Source: Sulfurovum sp. (GTDB lineage: Bacteria; Campylobacterota; Campylobacteria; Campylobacterales; Sulfurovaceae). Taken from it: a DNA stretch of 13,651 nt. Of this stretch, positions 1-7,350 are shown one piece after another. Within the stretch, counting starts at the first letter, position 1. Every line of letters begins with the position of its first letter. The position numbers were made by a program, and so were the translations under genes. The notes below the pieces were generated by a model, which made no database searches, was not told where the DNA came from, and saw nothing but the letters and a program-made list of their open reading frames with translations. The stretch is from assembly GCA_027083995.1 (NCBI GenBank), contig JALWME010000147.1, positions 1-13,651 on the forward strand, read 5' to 3'.

Positions 1-1
1 T

Positions 2-1282
2 ATAGCCAAGTCTGCTGCAAAGTCAGCAGCTAAGTCTCCACTGTCTCAGCGAATCTTATGGCTTGAAGACGTAGCTAAAAGGCTTACAAATCAAAAAGAA
101 GATTTTGCTATGATGATTGCCAAAGAAGTGGCGAAGCCTATAGCTTTTTCTCGTATAGAAGTAGAGCGTTGTGTGGAAACGATTCGTTTGACTGCGATGG
201 AGCTTTCAGCACTACATGGTGAGACTATTCCTACAGATATCATGCCTAGCGGTAAAAAAACATTGGCATATTTTAGACGTGAACCTGTGGGGGTGATTGC
301 ATGTATTACACCATTTAATTTTCCACTTAATCTTGTGGCACATAAAGTAGCACCTGCTCTAGGGGTAGGGAATACGGTAGTACTTAAGCCCACACCAGAA
401 GCACCAATGGTAGCTTATATGTTCGCTAAGCTCTTTATAGAGTCCAAATATGCTATCAAAGATGCACTTTGTGTAGTATATGGTGACGTTGAGGTAGGTT
501 CTACGTTGGTAAAAAGTGATATTCCTAGAGTCATCTCTTTTACAGGTTCTGTACCTGTGGGTAAAATCATCACACAACAAGCTGGTATCAAAAAAGTAAG
601 CCTTGAACTTGGGGGTAATGCAGCAACCTATATAGATACTTCAGCAGACCTAGAAGCAGCAGCTACACGTTGTGCCTTTGGAGCATTTTATAACTCTGGA
701 CAAGTCTGTATATCACTACAGCGTATCTATGTGCATGAAAGTGTGTATGATGACTTTGCTACACTTATGGCAGAAGAGACAAATAAGTTAAAAGTAGGTT
801 CTCCTTACGATAATGATACTTTTTTAGGTCCACTCATTGATGTTGAGTCACAAAAAAGAGCTAATGGTTGGATAGCTTCTGCTATAGAAGAAGGAGCTAG
901 AGCCATAACTGGTGGTGTACAAGATGAGGGTATATTTTTGCCTACAGTTATGGCAGATGTGACAGATGATATGAAAATCATTTGCGAAGAGGTATTCGCA
1001 CCTATTGTCTCTTTAGTTAAAGTACCAAGTTATGAAACAGCCATTAAAAAGATGAATGACTCTCCTTATGGTTTGCAGTTTTCTATTTTTACTAATGATT
1101 TAAAACTTGCACAGTGTTTTATAGATGATGCGCAGTGTGGAGGTATTGTTATTAATGATATTCCAACACTTCGTTTTGATGTACAGCCTTATGGCGGTTC
1201 TAAACTCTCAGGTGTAGGAAGAGAAGGTCCCAAGTGGGCATTAGAAGAGTTTACGGAAGTAAAATCAATCGTTATTTGCTAA
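2..1282 (+). CDS. Aldehyde dehydrogenase, NAD(P)-dependent (5' end outside window)
   Basis: Oxidises an aldehyde to the acid (or acyl product) with NAD(P)+; the substrate is unknown. The frame is open from base 2, 36 codons before the first in-window ATG at 110, and those codons read as the usual N-terminal helix of the family, so the true start lies upstream. Visible signatures are PFNFPLN (catalytic-site Asn), FTGSVPVGK (cofactor-loop motif), LELGGN with the general-base Glu at 605-607, GQVC with the catalytic Cys at 707-709, and EEVFAP near the C-terminus. The PFNFPLNLVAHKVAPA stretch resembles the lactaldehyde/phosphonoacetaldehyde/succinate-semialdehyde dehydrogenase branch, but I cannot pick among these. 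The C-terminus is complete (TAA at 1280-1282). A 368-bp gap separates it from the next operon, so it is probably transcribed separately. The family assignment is very secure, the substrate is not. Confidence 0.93.
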   Translation: MAKSAAKSAAKSPLSQRILWLEDVAKRLTNQKEDFAMMIAKEVAKPIAFSRIEVERCVETIRLTAMELSALHGETIPTDIMPSGKKTLAYFRREPVGVIACITPFNFPLNLVAHKVAPALGVGNTVVLKPTPEAPMVAYMFAKLFIESKYAIKDALCVVYGDVEVGSTLVKSDIPRVISFTGSVPVGKIITQQAGIKKVSLELGGNAATYIDTSADLEAAATRCAFGAFYNSGQVCISLQRIYVHESVYDDFATLMAEETNKLKVGSPYDNDTFLGPLIDVESQKRANGWIASAIEEGARAITGGVQDEGIFLPTVMADVTDDMKIICEEVFAPIVSLVKVPSYETAIKKMNDSPYGLQFSIFTNDLKLAQCFIDDAQCGGIVINDIPTLRFDVQPYGGSKLSGVGREGPKWALEEFTEVKSIVIC

Positions 1283-1650
1283 TCAGAATGTTACTTGGAA
1301 ATGAAACAATATTAGATATGTGTATATTATTCACATGCAAAAGTAGCACTTTTAAGATAGACTGCTTTTAACCTCTTTTTAATATAATGATACTATATTA
1401 GTACTATAAGGGTTTTATATAATTCAGGTATGAAATGAAAAGAGCAACTCTTTACATAAGTATGTTCTGTTTTATTTAAAATCAGATGTTTTATAGGGAA
1501 AATATCAATTACTATACTACACACTTATTAGGTTTTAAAATATAAATATCACTCTTTTTAGGAGGATATAGATATATTTTAGATAGGATGCCTTAGCTTA
1601 TAAGCTGAAGTCAAATCATTTTTGATAACATTTATTAAGGAGAGTCAAAT
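1283..1650. promoter_or_regulatory. AT-rich intergenic region upstream of OFOR set 1
   Basis: No gene of meaningful size is visible in these 368 bases. TATAAT hexamers occur at 1383-1388 and 1418-1423, and TATACT at 1513-1518. Any could be a -10 box; none has a convincing -35, which is usual for Campylobacterota sigma-70 promoters. If an upstream box is used, the OFOR mRNA would carry a leader of more than 200 nt. Small perfect hairpins lie at 1339-1353 (AAAAGT/ACTTTT, followed by a T-rich stretch, possibly the end of the dehydrogenase transcript) and 1439-1453 (AAAGAG/CTCTTT). A 14-codon ORF starts at 1435 but has no good ribosome site. Promoter placement is a guess from motif matching. Confidence 0.4.
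1595..1606. promoter_or_regulatory. Perfect 12-bp palindrome (possible operator)
   Basis: AGCTTATAAGCT is a perfect 12-bp palindrome 44 bp before the first OFOR start codon. It could be a dimer-binding operator or a small RNA hairpin in the leader. A site this short can arise by chance in AT-rich DNA, and I did not see a second copy upstream of set 2 or of the isocitrate dehydrogenase gene. Confidence 0.25.
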
Positions 1651-2364
1651 ATGTCAAAGAAAATAGAAGTTGGTCCGGTAGGTTATATGCCACAGTCGGC
1701 ACCATCTATGGGTGTAGAACTTTCACCTGAAGGGCAAGCATTACTTTATGGTAATATTGTTTCTGAAGAAGAAGCGATGAGAGATGCTGCAAAAGCATTA
1801 TTAACTATGGATAATCCAACGATTTTCCCAGGTCCAATGGTTTTATGGGACTGGAAAGAAGATGTTGCAGATAAATCAGCGGCAATTCTTGATTTAGCAT
1901 CAGAGATTCCAAATTGTAAAATTATTCCTATGCCAGATTACAGACCTAAATATCCAAAAATTGATGTGAAGGCAGAGATTAATCCAAATCACCCTAACTT
2001 GACAATTTTAGATAATAAAATTAAAGCTTGTGTATTTGTCGGTGTACACTGCCACTATGCAAACCTTACACTAAGAATGATTAGAGCAGGAACAAACTGT
2101 TATACTGTAGCACTATGTGCTGAAATGGGTCATGAGGAAGCTATGGCTTCTATCAGAGATGTACATGCTTCAGATGTCTTAAAATTTAGAGATATTGTTG
2201 TTGAGGTTAGAAAAGAACTCGGTATTGAGCACACACCTACAATGCCACCAGAAAATCCATCTTTACCAAAAGAGGATTGGGGTGATCTTACGCCTGCTGA
2301 TTATGGTGAGTACAGATCTCTCATCATGAGTAGAAAAGGTGAACATGTTGCAGAAGTTGAATAG
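1651..2364 (+). CDS. OFOR E subunit, set 1 (CO dehydrogenase beta/epsilon-like family)
   Basis: First gene of the set-1 operon; 237 aa, starting at ATG 1651 with AAGGAGAG six bases upstream. The protein resembles what databases call 'carbon monoxide dehydrogenase beta subunit family', i.e. the Rossmann-like epsilon subunit of archaeal CO dehydrogenase/acetyl-CoA synthase, and corresponds to the E subunit of Hydrogenobacter five-subunit OFORs, whose role is unknown. This assignment is from memory of the family. Motifs shared with the set-2 paralogue are IFPGP (58-62), DYRPKYPKID (96-105), EINPNHPNLTI (109-119) and FVGVHCHYAN (129-138). It has no signal peptide or membrane segment, so it should be cytoplasmic. 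Its C-terminal ~45 residues (about 193-237, Pro- and acid-rich at first) have no counterpart in E2. Nine bases separate it from A1, whose ribosome site overlaps this gene's stop codon, implying coupled translation. Confidence 0.8.
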   Translation: MSKKIEVGPVGYMPQSAPSMGVELSPEGQALLYGNIVSEEEAMRDAAKALLTMDNPTIFPGPMVLWDWKEDVADKSAAILDLASEIPNCKIIPMPDYRPKYPKIDVKAEINPNHPNLTILDNKIKACVFVGVHCHYANLTLRMIRAGTNCYTVALCAEMGHEEAMASIRDVHASDVLKFRDIVVEVRKELGIEHTPTMPPENPSLPKEDWGDLTPADYGEYRSLIMSRKGEHVAEVE

Positions 2365-2373
2365 GAGAAATTA

Positions 2374-3543
2374 ATGAGTTTAAATAAAAAATTAGTAGAT
2401 ATGGACTACCTCTTAAATGAGGCTCCAAGAGAAAAACACTTTATTACGGGTGCTCAGGCAATGGCTGAAGCTGTTAAAAGAGCAAGTGTAGATATGGCAA
2501 TTGCATATCCTATTACACCACAATCAGAAGTAATGCACCTTGTTGGTGACATTTATGCACAAGGTCATATCAAAGAGTACTATAGAGCTGAAGAAGAGCT
2601 TGGTACAATGTCTGCGATTGCTGGTGCAGCCAGAGGTGGTGTGCGTATGTTTACTGCGACATCAGGACCAGGACTTCTTAGAGGACTTGAAGCAATCGTT
2701 TCATGGCCAGGACATAGAATTCCATGTGTATTAGGTGTACTTACGAGAGTTATCAATGCACCGCTTTCTATTCAGCCAGACAACCTTGAAATGGCATACT
2801 TGATGCATTCAGGTGTTATTATGCTTCATGCTGAAAACCAGCAAGATACATTTGACTTTACACTAGCAGCATTTGCTATTACTGAAAAAGTAGATGTTTA
2901 TATTCCAGTATCAGTATCAACTGAAGGTTTCTTTGTCACACATGCCAAAGGGTATGTGGATATGATGTCTGAAGAGTTGGCCTATAATGAAATTGATCCT
3001 TATAAAGCACCAGTTCCTGCAATGGACAATGAAGTGCCACCAGCAAGAATCCAAAGAGATGCTCCTGTACAAAAGTCAAACTTTATGTCTTACTTGATTC
3101 ACTCAGTATGGCAACAGGAGATTTGGGACTCAAACAGAAGAGCAATGAAGTATGTTTACCAATACCTAGGCGGACCTATTGAAGTACAAAACCCAGGTTC
3201 TGATGTGATGATTGTTGCTTCTGGTTGTGCAGCTGCACAAGGTAGAGAAGCACATAGATATGCACAAGAAGAGGGACTTAGTGTTGGTTTTGTTAAGGTC
3301 AAGTGTATTAGACCATGGCCAGCAGATGAAATCCGTGAAGCATTGGCAACAGCAAAGACGGTTATCGTTCCAGAACATAACATCGTAGGATGGTTGTGTA
3401 AAGAGATAAAAGGATGTATTCCAAATGGTGGAATCGTTCTAGAAGGTCCAAGAGTATATGGTGGTATGACACTGCCAGTAGAATTAATAATGACAGAGAT
3501 TTACGATGCCTTAGGTATGGAATCTGAAACATTACAAGCATAA
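2374..3543 (+). CDS. 2-oxoacid:ferredoxin oxidoreductase alpha subunit, set 1
   Basis: Alpha subunit of a ferredoxin-dependent 2-oxoacid synthase (pyruvate or 2-oxoglutarate type), interconverting acyl-CoA + CO2 + reduced ferredoxin with the 2-oxoacid + CoA in the cytoplasm. It is 389 aa, the expected size for a multi-subunit enzyme. The N-terminal pyrimidine-binding domain carries the family motif YPITPQSE (45-52) and TSGPG (96-100), followed by PLSIQPDNLE. The C-terminal region (about 275-365) is the transketolase-C-like domain. The start at 2374 has AGGAG at 2363-2367 overlapping the E1 stop. It is colinear with and closely similar to the set-2 alpha subunit. The substrate cannot be read from the sequence: pyruvate synthase and 2-oxoglutarate synthase are both plausible. 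Confidence 0.93.
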   Translation: MSLNKKLVDMDYLLNEAPREKHFITGAQAMAEAVKRASVDMAIAYPITPQSEVMHLVGDIYAQGHIKEYYRAEEELGTMSAIAGAARGGVRMFTATSGPGLLRGLEAIVSWPGHRIPCVLGVLTRVINAPLSIQPDNLEMAYLMHSGVIMLHAENQQDTFDFTLAAFAITEKVDVYIPVSVSTEGFFVTHAKGYVDMMSEELAYNEIDPYKAPVPAMDNEVPPARIQRDAPVQKSNFMSYLIHSVWQQEIWDSNRRAMKYVYQYLGGPIEVQNPGSDVMIVASGCAAAQGREAHRYAQEEGLSVGFVKVKCIRPWPADEIREALATAKTVIVPEHNIVGWLCKEIKGCIPNGGIVLEGPRVYGGMTLPVELIMTEIYDALGMESETLQA

Positions 3544-3555
3544 AAAGGATAGACA

Positions 3556-4431
3556 ATGAGTTTAAATTATATGATTCCAGCGTCGAAGTTTAAGAGATAT
3601 TTACCAAAAGATTACGTAGAATTGGTAGATTACGGTCCATTTGGCAAAGAGTATTCTGAAGTAGGTGTTAAAAATATGGGCACCTATAAAGAGTTGGTAG
3701 AAGAACACCCTATGTGTTCTGGTTGTTGGATGGCTTACTACATTAAGATTATTTTTGCATCACTCCCTAACCCGGAAGATACTGTAACTATCGGTACTGC
3801 TGGATGTGGTAGACTTGCTATTTCCCAAGCCGCTGTTCCTTTCATCTATGGTAACTATGGTGACCAGAATGCAATGGCATCAGGAATTACAAGAGCATTC
3901 AGATTAAGATTCCCAGATAAAAAGAAAGATGTTATTACTATTGCCGGTGATGGTGGTATGATGGATATTGGTTTTTCTATGACAATGCACGCATGGTTTA
4001 GACGTGAAAAATTTACGACTATCATGCTAGACAATGAAGTTTACGGAAATACAGGTGGACAAGAGTCAGGTATGAGTGTTGAAGGTGCTGTTCTCAAAAT
4101 GTCACCAAAAGGTAAAAACTTTGGTAAAATGCCTGCTATGCAATTGGCTATCACTGCTGGATGTGTTTATGTTGTAAAAATGTCTCCAACAAATATCAAT
4201 AAAGCAGCAAAAGCAATCAGAAGAGCAATCTTTGCAGCAAGAAACCTTGGACCAACATTTATCCATGTATATACATCATGTAACATTGAGTACTCAATCC
4301 CTACACCAGATGTGTTTAGAGATGCTAAAGAGATGGAAAAAGGTCGTTTTGCATTTGAAGAGTTTATGACTCCTGAAGCAAAAGAACTATTCGCTGTAGT
4401 GGAATCTAAAAAGAAAAGAGAGGTGAGTTAA
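3556..4431 (+). CDS. 2-oxoacid:ferredoxin oxidoreductase beta subunit (ThDP-binding), set 1
   Basis: Beta subunit, 291 aa, holding thiamine diphosphate and the proximal [4Fe-4S] cluster. The ThDP/Mg motif starts at GDGG (131-134) and continues to DNEVYGNTGGQ (159-169). Likely cluster ligands are C54 and C57 (MCSGC), C84 (TAGCG) and C242 (TSC); C203 is also conserved. The family's four cluster cysteines are therefore present, so the enzyme looks functional. After NTGGQESG it reads MSVEG, unlike the STPKG of the set-2 protein, which is closer to the classical pyruvate:ferredoxin oxidoreductase wording; this is a weak hint that the two sets differ in substrate. AAGGA lies at 3545-3549. One base separates its stop from the gamma gene, so the two are probably translationally coupled. 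Confidence 0.94.
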   Translation: MSLNYMIPASKFKRYLPKDYVELVDYGPFGKEYSEVGVKNMGTYKELVEEHPMCSGCWMAYYIKIIFASLPNPEDTVTIGTAGCGRLAISQAAVPFIYGNYGDQNAMASGITRAFRLRFPDKKKDVITIAGDGGMMDIGFSMTMHAWFRREKFTTIMLDNEVYGNTGGQESGMSVEGAVLKMSPKGKNFGKMPAMQLAITAGCVYVVKMSPTNINKAAKAIRRAIFAARNLGPTFIHVYTSCNIEYSIPTPDVFRDAKEMEKGRFAFEEFMTPEAKELFAVVESKKKREVS

Positions 4432-4432
4432 T

Positions 4433-5143
4433 ATGGCATCAATTGCAAATAGAAAAAGATATAATATGCGTATTTCTGGGCTAGGTGGGCAGGGGGTTGT
4501 AACAACTGCTCACATCCTAGGTTCATGTATGGACAACTCAGGAAAATACGCATCATTGGTACCATTTTTTGGTTCTGAAAAAAGAATGGCACCTGTTGAA
4601 GCATATGTACGTGCATCGACACTGCCAATTTACGAAGTAGGGGAAGTGGTTTATCCAGATGTTATCATGATTTACCACTCACAAGTTGTAACACACGGAA
4701 AGTCATACACTATGCCTTTTTATACAGGGTTGAAAAAAGACTCTTTGGTCATTATTAATACAAGTATAGATGTACTTGAAGAAGAAGATATTGTAGTGCT
4801 TAATAAACTCAATGCTCGAGTAGTACAGTTTGATGCAACAGAACTAGCCATTAAAATTGCTGGTACAGAACTTGCAACCAATATGGCAATGATGGGTATG
4901 TTGCTTGGGCTTACAAAACTTGTAACTGAAGATGACATTGAAAAAGCCGTAAGAGAAAGATTTTTAGGTAACTCATTTGTTACTTCAGGTGGTACAGCAT
5001 CACTTGACTCAGCAATTGAAAAAAAGTTTAAGAAAAAAGAGGAACTTCTTGCGAAAAACATGGAAGTAATCAATAAAACTTTTGAAATGGCAGACAGCAT
5101 CGATTTGATGGGTAGTGAATTAATAATCAACTTAGAAGTATAA
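4433..5143 (+). CDS. 2-oxoacid:ferredoxin oxidoreductase gamma subunit, set 1
   Basis: Gamma subunit, 236 aa, of the same complex; in this family it forms the domain thought to contact CoA and organise the alpha/beta core. The diagnostic N-terminal GLGGQG is at residues 16-21. It is followed by FFGSEKRMAPVEAYVR, the counterpart of the RRGAPV region in pyruvate:ferredoxin oxidoreductases. A lysine-rich KKFKKK segment and TSGGTASLDS near the C-terminus recur almost identically in the set-2 gamma subunit, confirming gene-set duplication. The start at 4433 lies one base after the beta-subunit stop, with the ribosome site inside the end of the beta gene. There is no signal peptide, so it is cytoplasmic. 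Confidence 0.92.
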   Translation: MASIANRKRYNMRISGLGGQGVVTTAHILGSCMDNSGKYASLVPFFGSEKRMAPVEAYVRASTLPIYEVGEVVYPDVIMIYHSQVVTHGKSYTMPFYTGLKKDSLVIINTSIDVLEEEDIVVLNKLNARVVQFDATELAIKIAGTELATNMAMMGMLLGLTKLVTEDDIEKAVRERFLGNSFVTSGGTASLDSAIEKKFKKKEELLAKNMEVINKTFEMADSIDLMGSELIINLEV

Positions 5144-5156
5144 AAAAGGAAAAATA

Positions 5157-5396
5157 ATGTATTATGTAGCAAAAGTAAATTCAGAAATGTGTTCAACACA
5201 CAATTGTAATATGTGTACGCTCTATTGTCCAGAAGCAAACACTTTAATGTATGATAAAGAACCAAAGCATGGTAACAAGAATGGTACTTCATGGGTTGAT
5301 GAAGACAGATGTAAAGGGTGTGCAATTTGTGTATACGTATGTTCTGATCTTCTTAACAGAGATTGTATTGAAATGGCGATGGTTACTCCAGACTAG
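5157..5396 (+). CDS. 2[4Fe-4S] ferredoxin-like delta subunit of OFOR
   Basis: Small 79-aa iron-sulfur protein that would pass electrons between the OFOR core and free ferredoxin. There are nine cysteines: C12, C17, C20, C24 for one cluster and C52, C55, C58, C62 for the other, plus C70. The second motif is the standard CxxCxxCxxxC, with Ser instead of Pro after the last Cys. The first is CxxxxCxxCxxxCP, with two extra residues in the first gap. AAGGA at 5146-5150 sits six bases before the ATG, and 13 bp separate it from the gamma gene. It is the last gene of set 1. Set 2 has no delta gene, so this subunit may serve both complexes (inference). Confidence 0.9.
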   Translation: MYYVAKVNSEMCSTHNCNMCTLYCPEANTLMYDKEPKHGNKNGTSWVDEDRCKGCAICVYVCSDLLNRDCIEMAMVTPD

Positions 5397-5406
5397 CAGT
5401 AAGTTT

Positions 5407-5432
5407 TTAAGCTGGGATATCTCCCAGTTTAA
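5407..5432 (+). other. Intercistronic hairpin after the delta gene (attenuator or processing site)
   Basis: An inverted repeat of 11 paired bases with one G-T wobble (TTAAGCTGGGA/TCCCAGTTTAA) has a 4-base TATC loop and lies 10 bases after the delta-subunit stop. The central CTGGGA/TCCCAG is G+C-rich for this DNA. No run of T follows on the + strand, so it is not a classical intrinsic terminator. It could be a leaky attenuator or an RNA end-protecting stem that separates the two OFOR gene sets. Confidence 0.5.
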
Positions 5433-5473
5433 TGAAAAAGAATACTTTTATTTAAAATAAAAGATATGTATTG

Positions 5474-5532
5474 GTGTCATATGTATAAGTTTTACTCTTA
5501 AGTGGAGAGTAAACTTTATACATTTATGACAC
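5474..5532 (+). promoter_or_regulatory. Long imperfect inverted repeat in the leader of OFOR set 2
   Basis: The left arm at 5474-5498 (starting GTGTCATA) and the right arm at 5506-5532 (ending TATGACAC) are complementary almost throughout, with a 2-base and a 1-base bulge plus the odd mismatch, around a 7-base TAAGTGG loop. The resulting stem of roughly 22-24 pairs is far longer than expected by chance. It ends 31 bp before the E2 start codon, just upstream of the ribosome site at 5554-5558. It has no T-tract, so it is more likely a leader structure, processing site or protein-binding palindrome that sets expression of set 2 than a terminator. Function is inferred from position only. Confidence 0.55.
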
Positions 5533-5563
5533 TTAATATAAAAATAATATATTAGGAGACAAA

Positions 5564-6133
5564 ATGGCTAATTTAGGTCCAGCGCATTATTCACCATATC
5601 CAGTAGCATTTTATGATGATTTACTTACCCCTCCAGAAGGTAAGGCATTACTATTAACAGAAATAGTGGATGAAGAAGTAGCAATGCGAGAAATTGCAAG
5701 AGTAATGTTAACAAGTGAAAATGCAACTATTTTCCCTGGTCCACAAGTTTTATATGCGTGGAATGAAGAAGCAAAGAAAAAAGCAACACTTATTAAAGAG
5801 ATGGCGGAAGTTTTGAACGCTAGAATGATACCAATGTATGATTATAGACCAAAATATCCTAAGATTGATGCAGAAGTTGAGATTAATCCAAATCACCCGA
5901 ACCTGACAATTTGGCACAATGACATCAAAGCATGTATTTTTGTTGGTGTACACTGTCACTATGCAAATGTTGCATTAAAAATGATTCGATCTGAGACAGA
6001 TTGTTATACTGCAGCTATTTGTGGACTTTCAGGACATGAAGATGCTATGGCAACGATTAGAGATCAGCATTCTGAAGAGATGGCGAGATTTATTGAAATT
6101 GCCAAAGAGGTCAAGCAAGAGCTTGGCAAATAG
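5564..6133 (+). CDS. OFOR E subunit, set 2 (CO dehydrogenase beta/epsilon-like family)
   Basis: Paralogue of the first gene of set 1, 189 aa, opening the second OFOR gene set; AGGAG at 5554-5558 is five bases before ATG. It shares IFPGP (56-60), DYRPKYPKID (93-102), EINPNHPNLTI (106-116) and FVGVHCHYAN (126-135) with E1, and more than half of the aligned core looks identical by eye. It stops right after the core (KEVKQELGK), lacking E1's ~45-residue tail. That is probably the ancestral length, since the Rossmann-like core is intact. The family's role in OFORs is not established. Its relationship to the CO dehydrogenase/acetyl-CoA synthase epsilon subunit suggests nucleotide or flavin binding, but no clear dinucleotide motif is visible. 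Sixteen bases separate it from A2. Confidence 0.8.
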   Translation: MANLGPAHYSPYPVAFYDDLLTPPEGKALLLTEIVDEEVAMREIARVMLTSENATIFPGPQVLYAWNEEAKKKATLIKEMAEVLNARMIPMYDYRPKYPKIDAEVEINPNHPNLTIWHNDIKACIFVGVHCHYANVALKMIRSETDCYTAAICGLSGHEDAMATIRDQHSEEMARFIEIAKEVKQELGK

Positions 6134-6149
6134 AGATTAGGAGATTACT

Positions 6150-7349
6150 ATGACTATTAAAAATCAAAATACGGCAGATAAAAATTGGTCAGGACAAAAA
6201 TTAGTTTCGACTGACTATTTACTTTTTGAAGCCCCAAGAGAAAAGCACTTTATGACTGGTTCAGAAGTACTTAAAGAAGCAATGAAAAGATGTACGGTAG
6301 ATGCATCAGTATCTTACCCTATTACACCACAATCTGAAGCGGCACACCTTATTGGTGAGTTGTGGGCTGAAGGGTATGTGGGATTGTACTTCAGAGGTGA
6401 GAATGAGTTTGGTGTAATGTCAGAGGTGCAAGGTTGTGCAATGGCAGGTGCCAGAACAGTGACAACAACTTCAGGTCCTGGTACGCTTAGAGCTATGGAA
6501 AACTTTCCAACCTGGTCAGGAACCAGAATTCCATGTCAACTTGTATTGATGGCAAGAGGTATCAACTCACCACTTACAATCCAACCAGATAATTTGGAAG
6601 TGTCTTTTCTTCTTGAGACTGGATGTATGATTTGGTACGCTGAGAATGTACAAGAACTTTTTGATATGAGTATCGCAGCATTTACAGTGGCTGAACAGCC
6701 TGATGTGCATGTGCCGATCATTACAGCCGTAGATGGATTCTTTGTATCTCATACTAGAGAAGCGGTGATGCTTCCAGCTGATGATATTGCATTGCACCCA
6801 TATGACCCATATGCGGCACCACTGCCTCCAATAGATTCAGAGATGCCTCCAGGAAGATTCCTTAGAGATCCATTTGTTATGAAATCTAACTATATCTCTT
6901 ACGCAACACATGCTTCATGGCAGTGGGAAGTAAGATCAGCTGTAGAGAGATCTAAGCCATATGCAAGACATTTCTTAAAGGGTTTAGCACATACAACAGG
7001 TGATGAAAATGCTGAAATTGTATTTGTAGCATGTGGAACTGCAGCACATCAGGCTAAAGAGGCACATCGTGAATTAGCAAAACTTGGCGTAAAATCTAAA
7101 GTTGTGAAGTTAAGAACTATTAGACCTTTCCCTCATGAAGAGTTACGTGAAGCTACAAAAGGTGCCAAGTATATTTTTGTACCAGAGTTTAATGTAGTAG
7201 GTTGGTTAGACAAAGAAGTGAAGCAATCACTTTATGGCAAAACGGAAGCTGAGATTGTTGGTAGACCAAGAGTTGCAGGTGGTATGAGTATGCCAGCAGA
7301 GGCAATTCTTAAAGAAGTATTTGAAAATACAAATGTGAAAGGGGCATAA
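6150..7349 (+). CDS. 2-oxoacid:ferredoxin oxidoreductase alpha subunit, set 2
   Basis: Alpha subunit of the second enzyme, 399 aa, about ten residues longer than its paralogue because of an N-terminal extension (the first ~10 residues are polar). It carries YPITPQSE (56-63), TTSGPG, and the PLTIQPDNLE stretch that parallels PLSIQPDNLE in A1. The C-terminal half has the transketolase-C-like fold region (EIVFVACGTAAHQAKEAH onward). AGGAG lies at 6139-6143, six bases before ATG. A1 and A2 share the REKHF segment before the first domain, which supports a common origin within this OFOR type. It ends one base before the beta gene. Together with the neighbours it should form a pyruvate or 2-oxoglutarate synthase of the reductive TCA cycle. 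Confidence 0.93.
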   Translation: MTIKNQNTADKNWSGQKLVSTDYLLFEAPREKHFMTGSEVLKEAMKRCTVDASVSYPITPQSEAAHLIGELWAEGYVGLYFRGENEFGVMSEVQGCAMAGARTVTTTSGPGTLRAMENFPTWSGTRIPCQLVLMARGINSPLTIQPDNLEVSFLLETGCMIWYAENVQELFDMSIAAFTVAEQPDVHVPIITAVDGFFVSHTREAVMLPADDIALHPYDPYAAPLPPIDSEMPPGRFLRDPFVMKSNYISYATHASWQWEVRSAVERSKPYARHFLKGLAHTTGDENAEIVFVACGTAAHQAKEAHRELAKLGVKSKVVKLRTIRPFPHEELREATKGAKYIFVPEFNVVGWLDKEVKQSLYGKTEAEIVGRPRVAGGMSMPAEAILKEVFENTNVKGA

Positions 7350-7350
7350 G

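Noticed and set aside
1435..1479. 14-codon ORF in the leader of set 1 (possible leader peptide)
   Set aside because: There is no convincing ribosome site, no run of regulatory codons and no paired attenuator structure after it.
4720..5325. 201-codon open frame on the - strand opposite the gamma and delta genes
   Set aside because: It is antisense to two well-supported genes, its translation is low-complexity Ser/Leu-rich, and it matches no family I know. It is a shadow frame.
5251..5460. 69-codon + strand frame overlapping the delta gene
   Set aside because: Out of frame with a nine-cysteine ferredoxin whose cluster motifs are unmistakable; its start lies inside that gene with no ribosome site.
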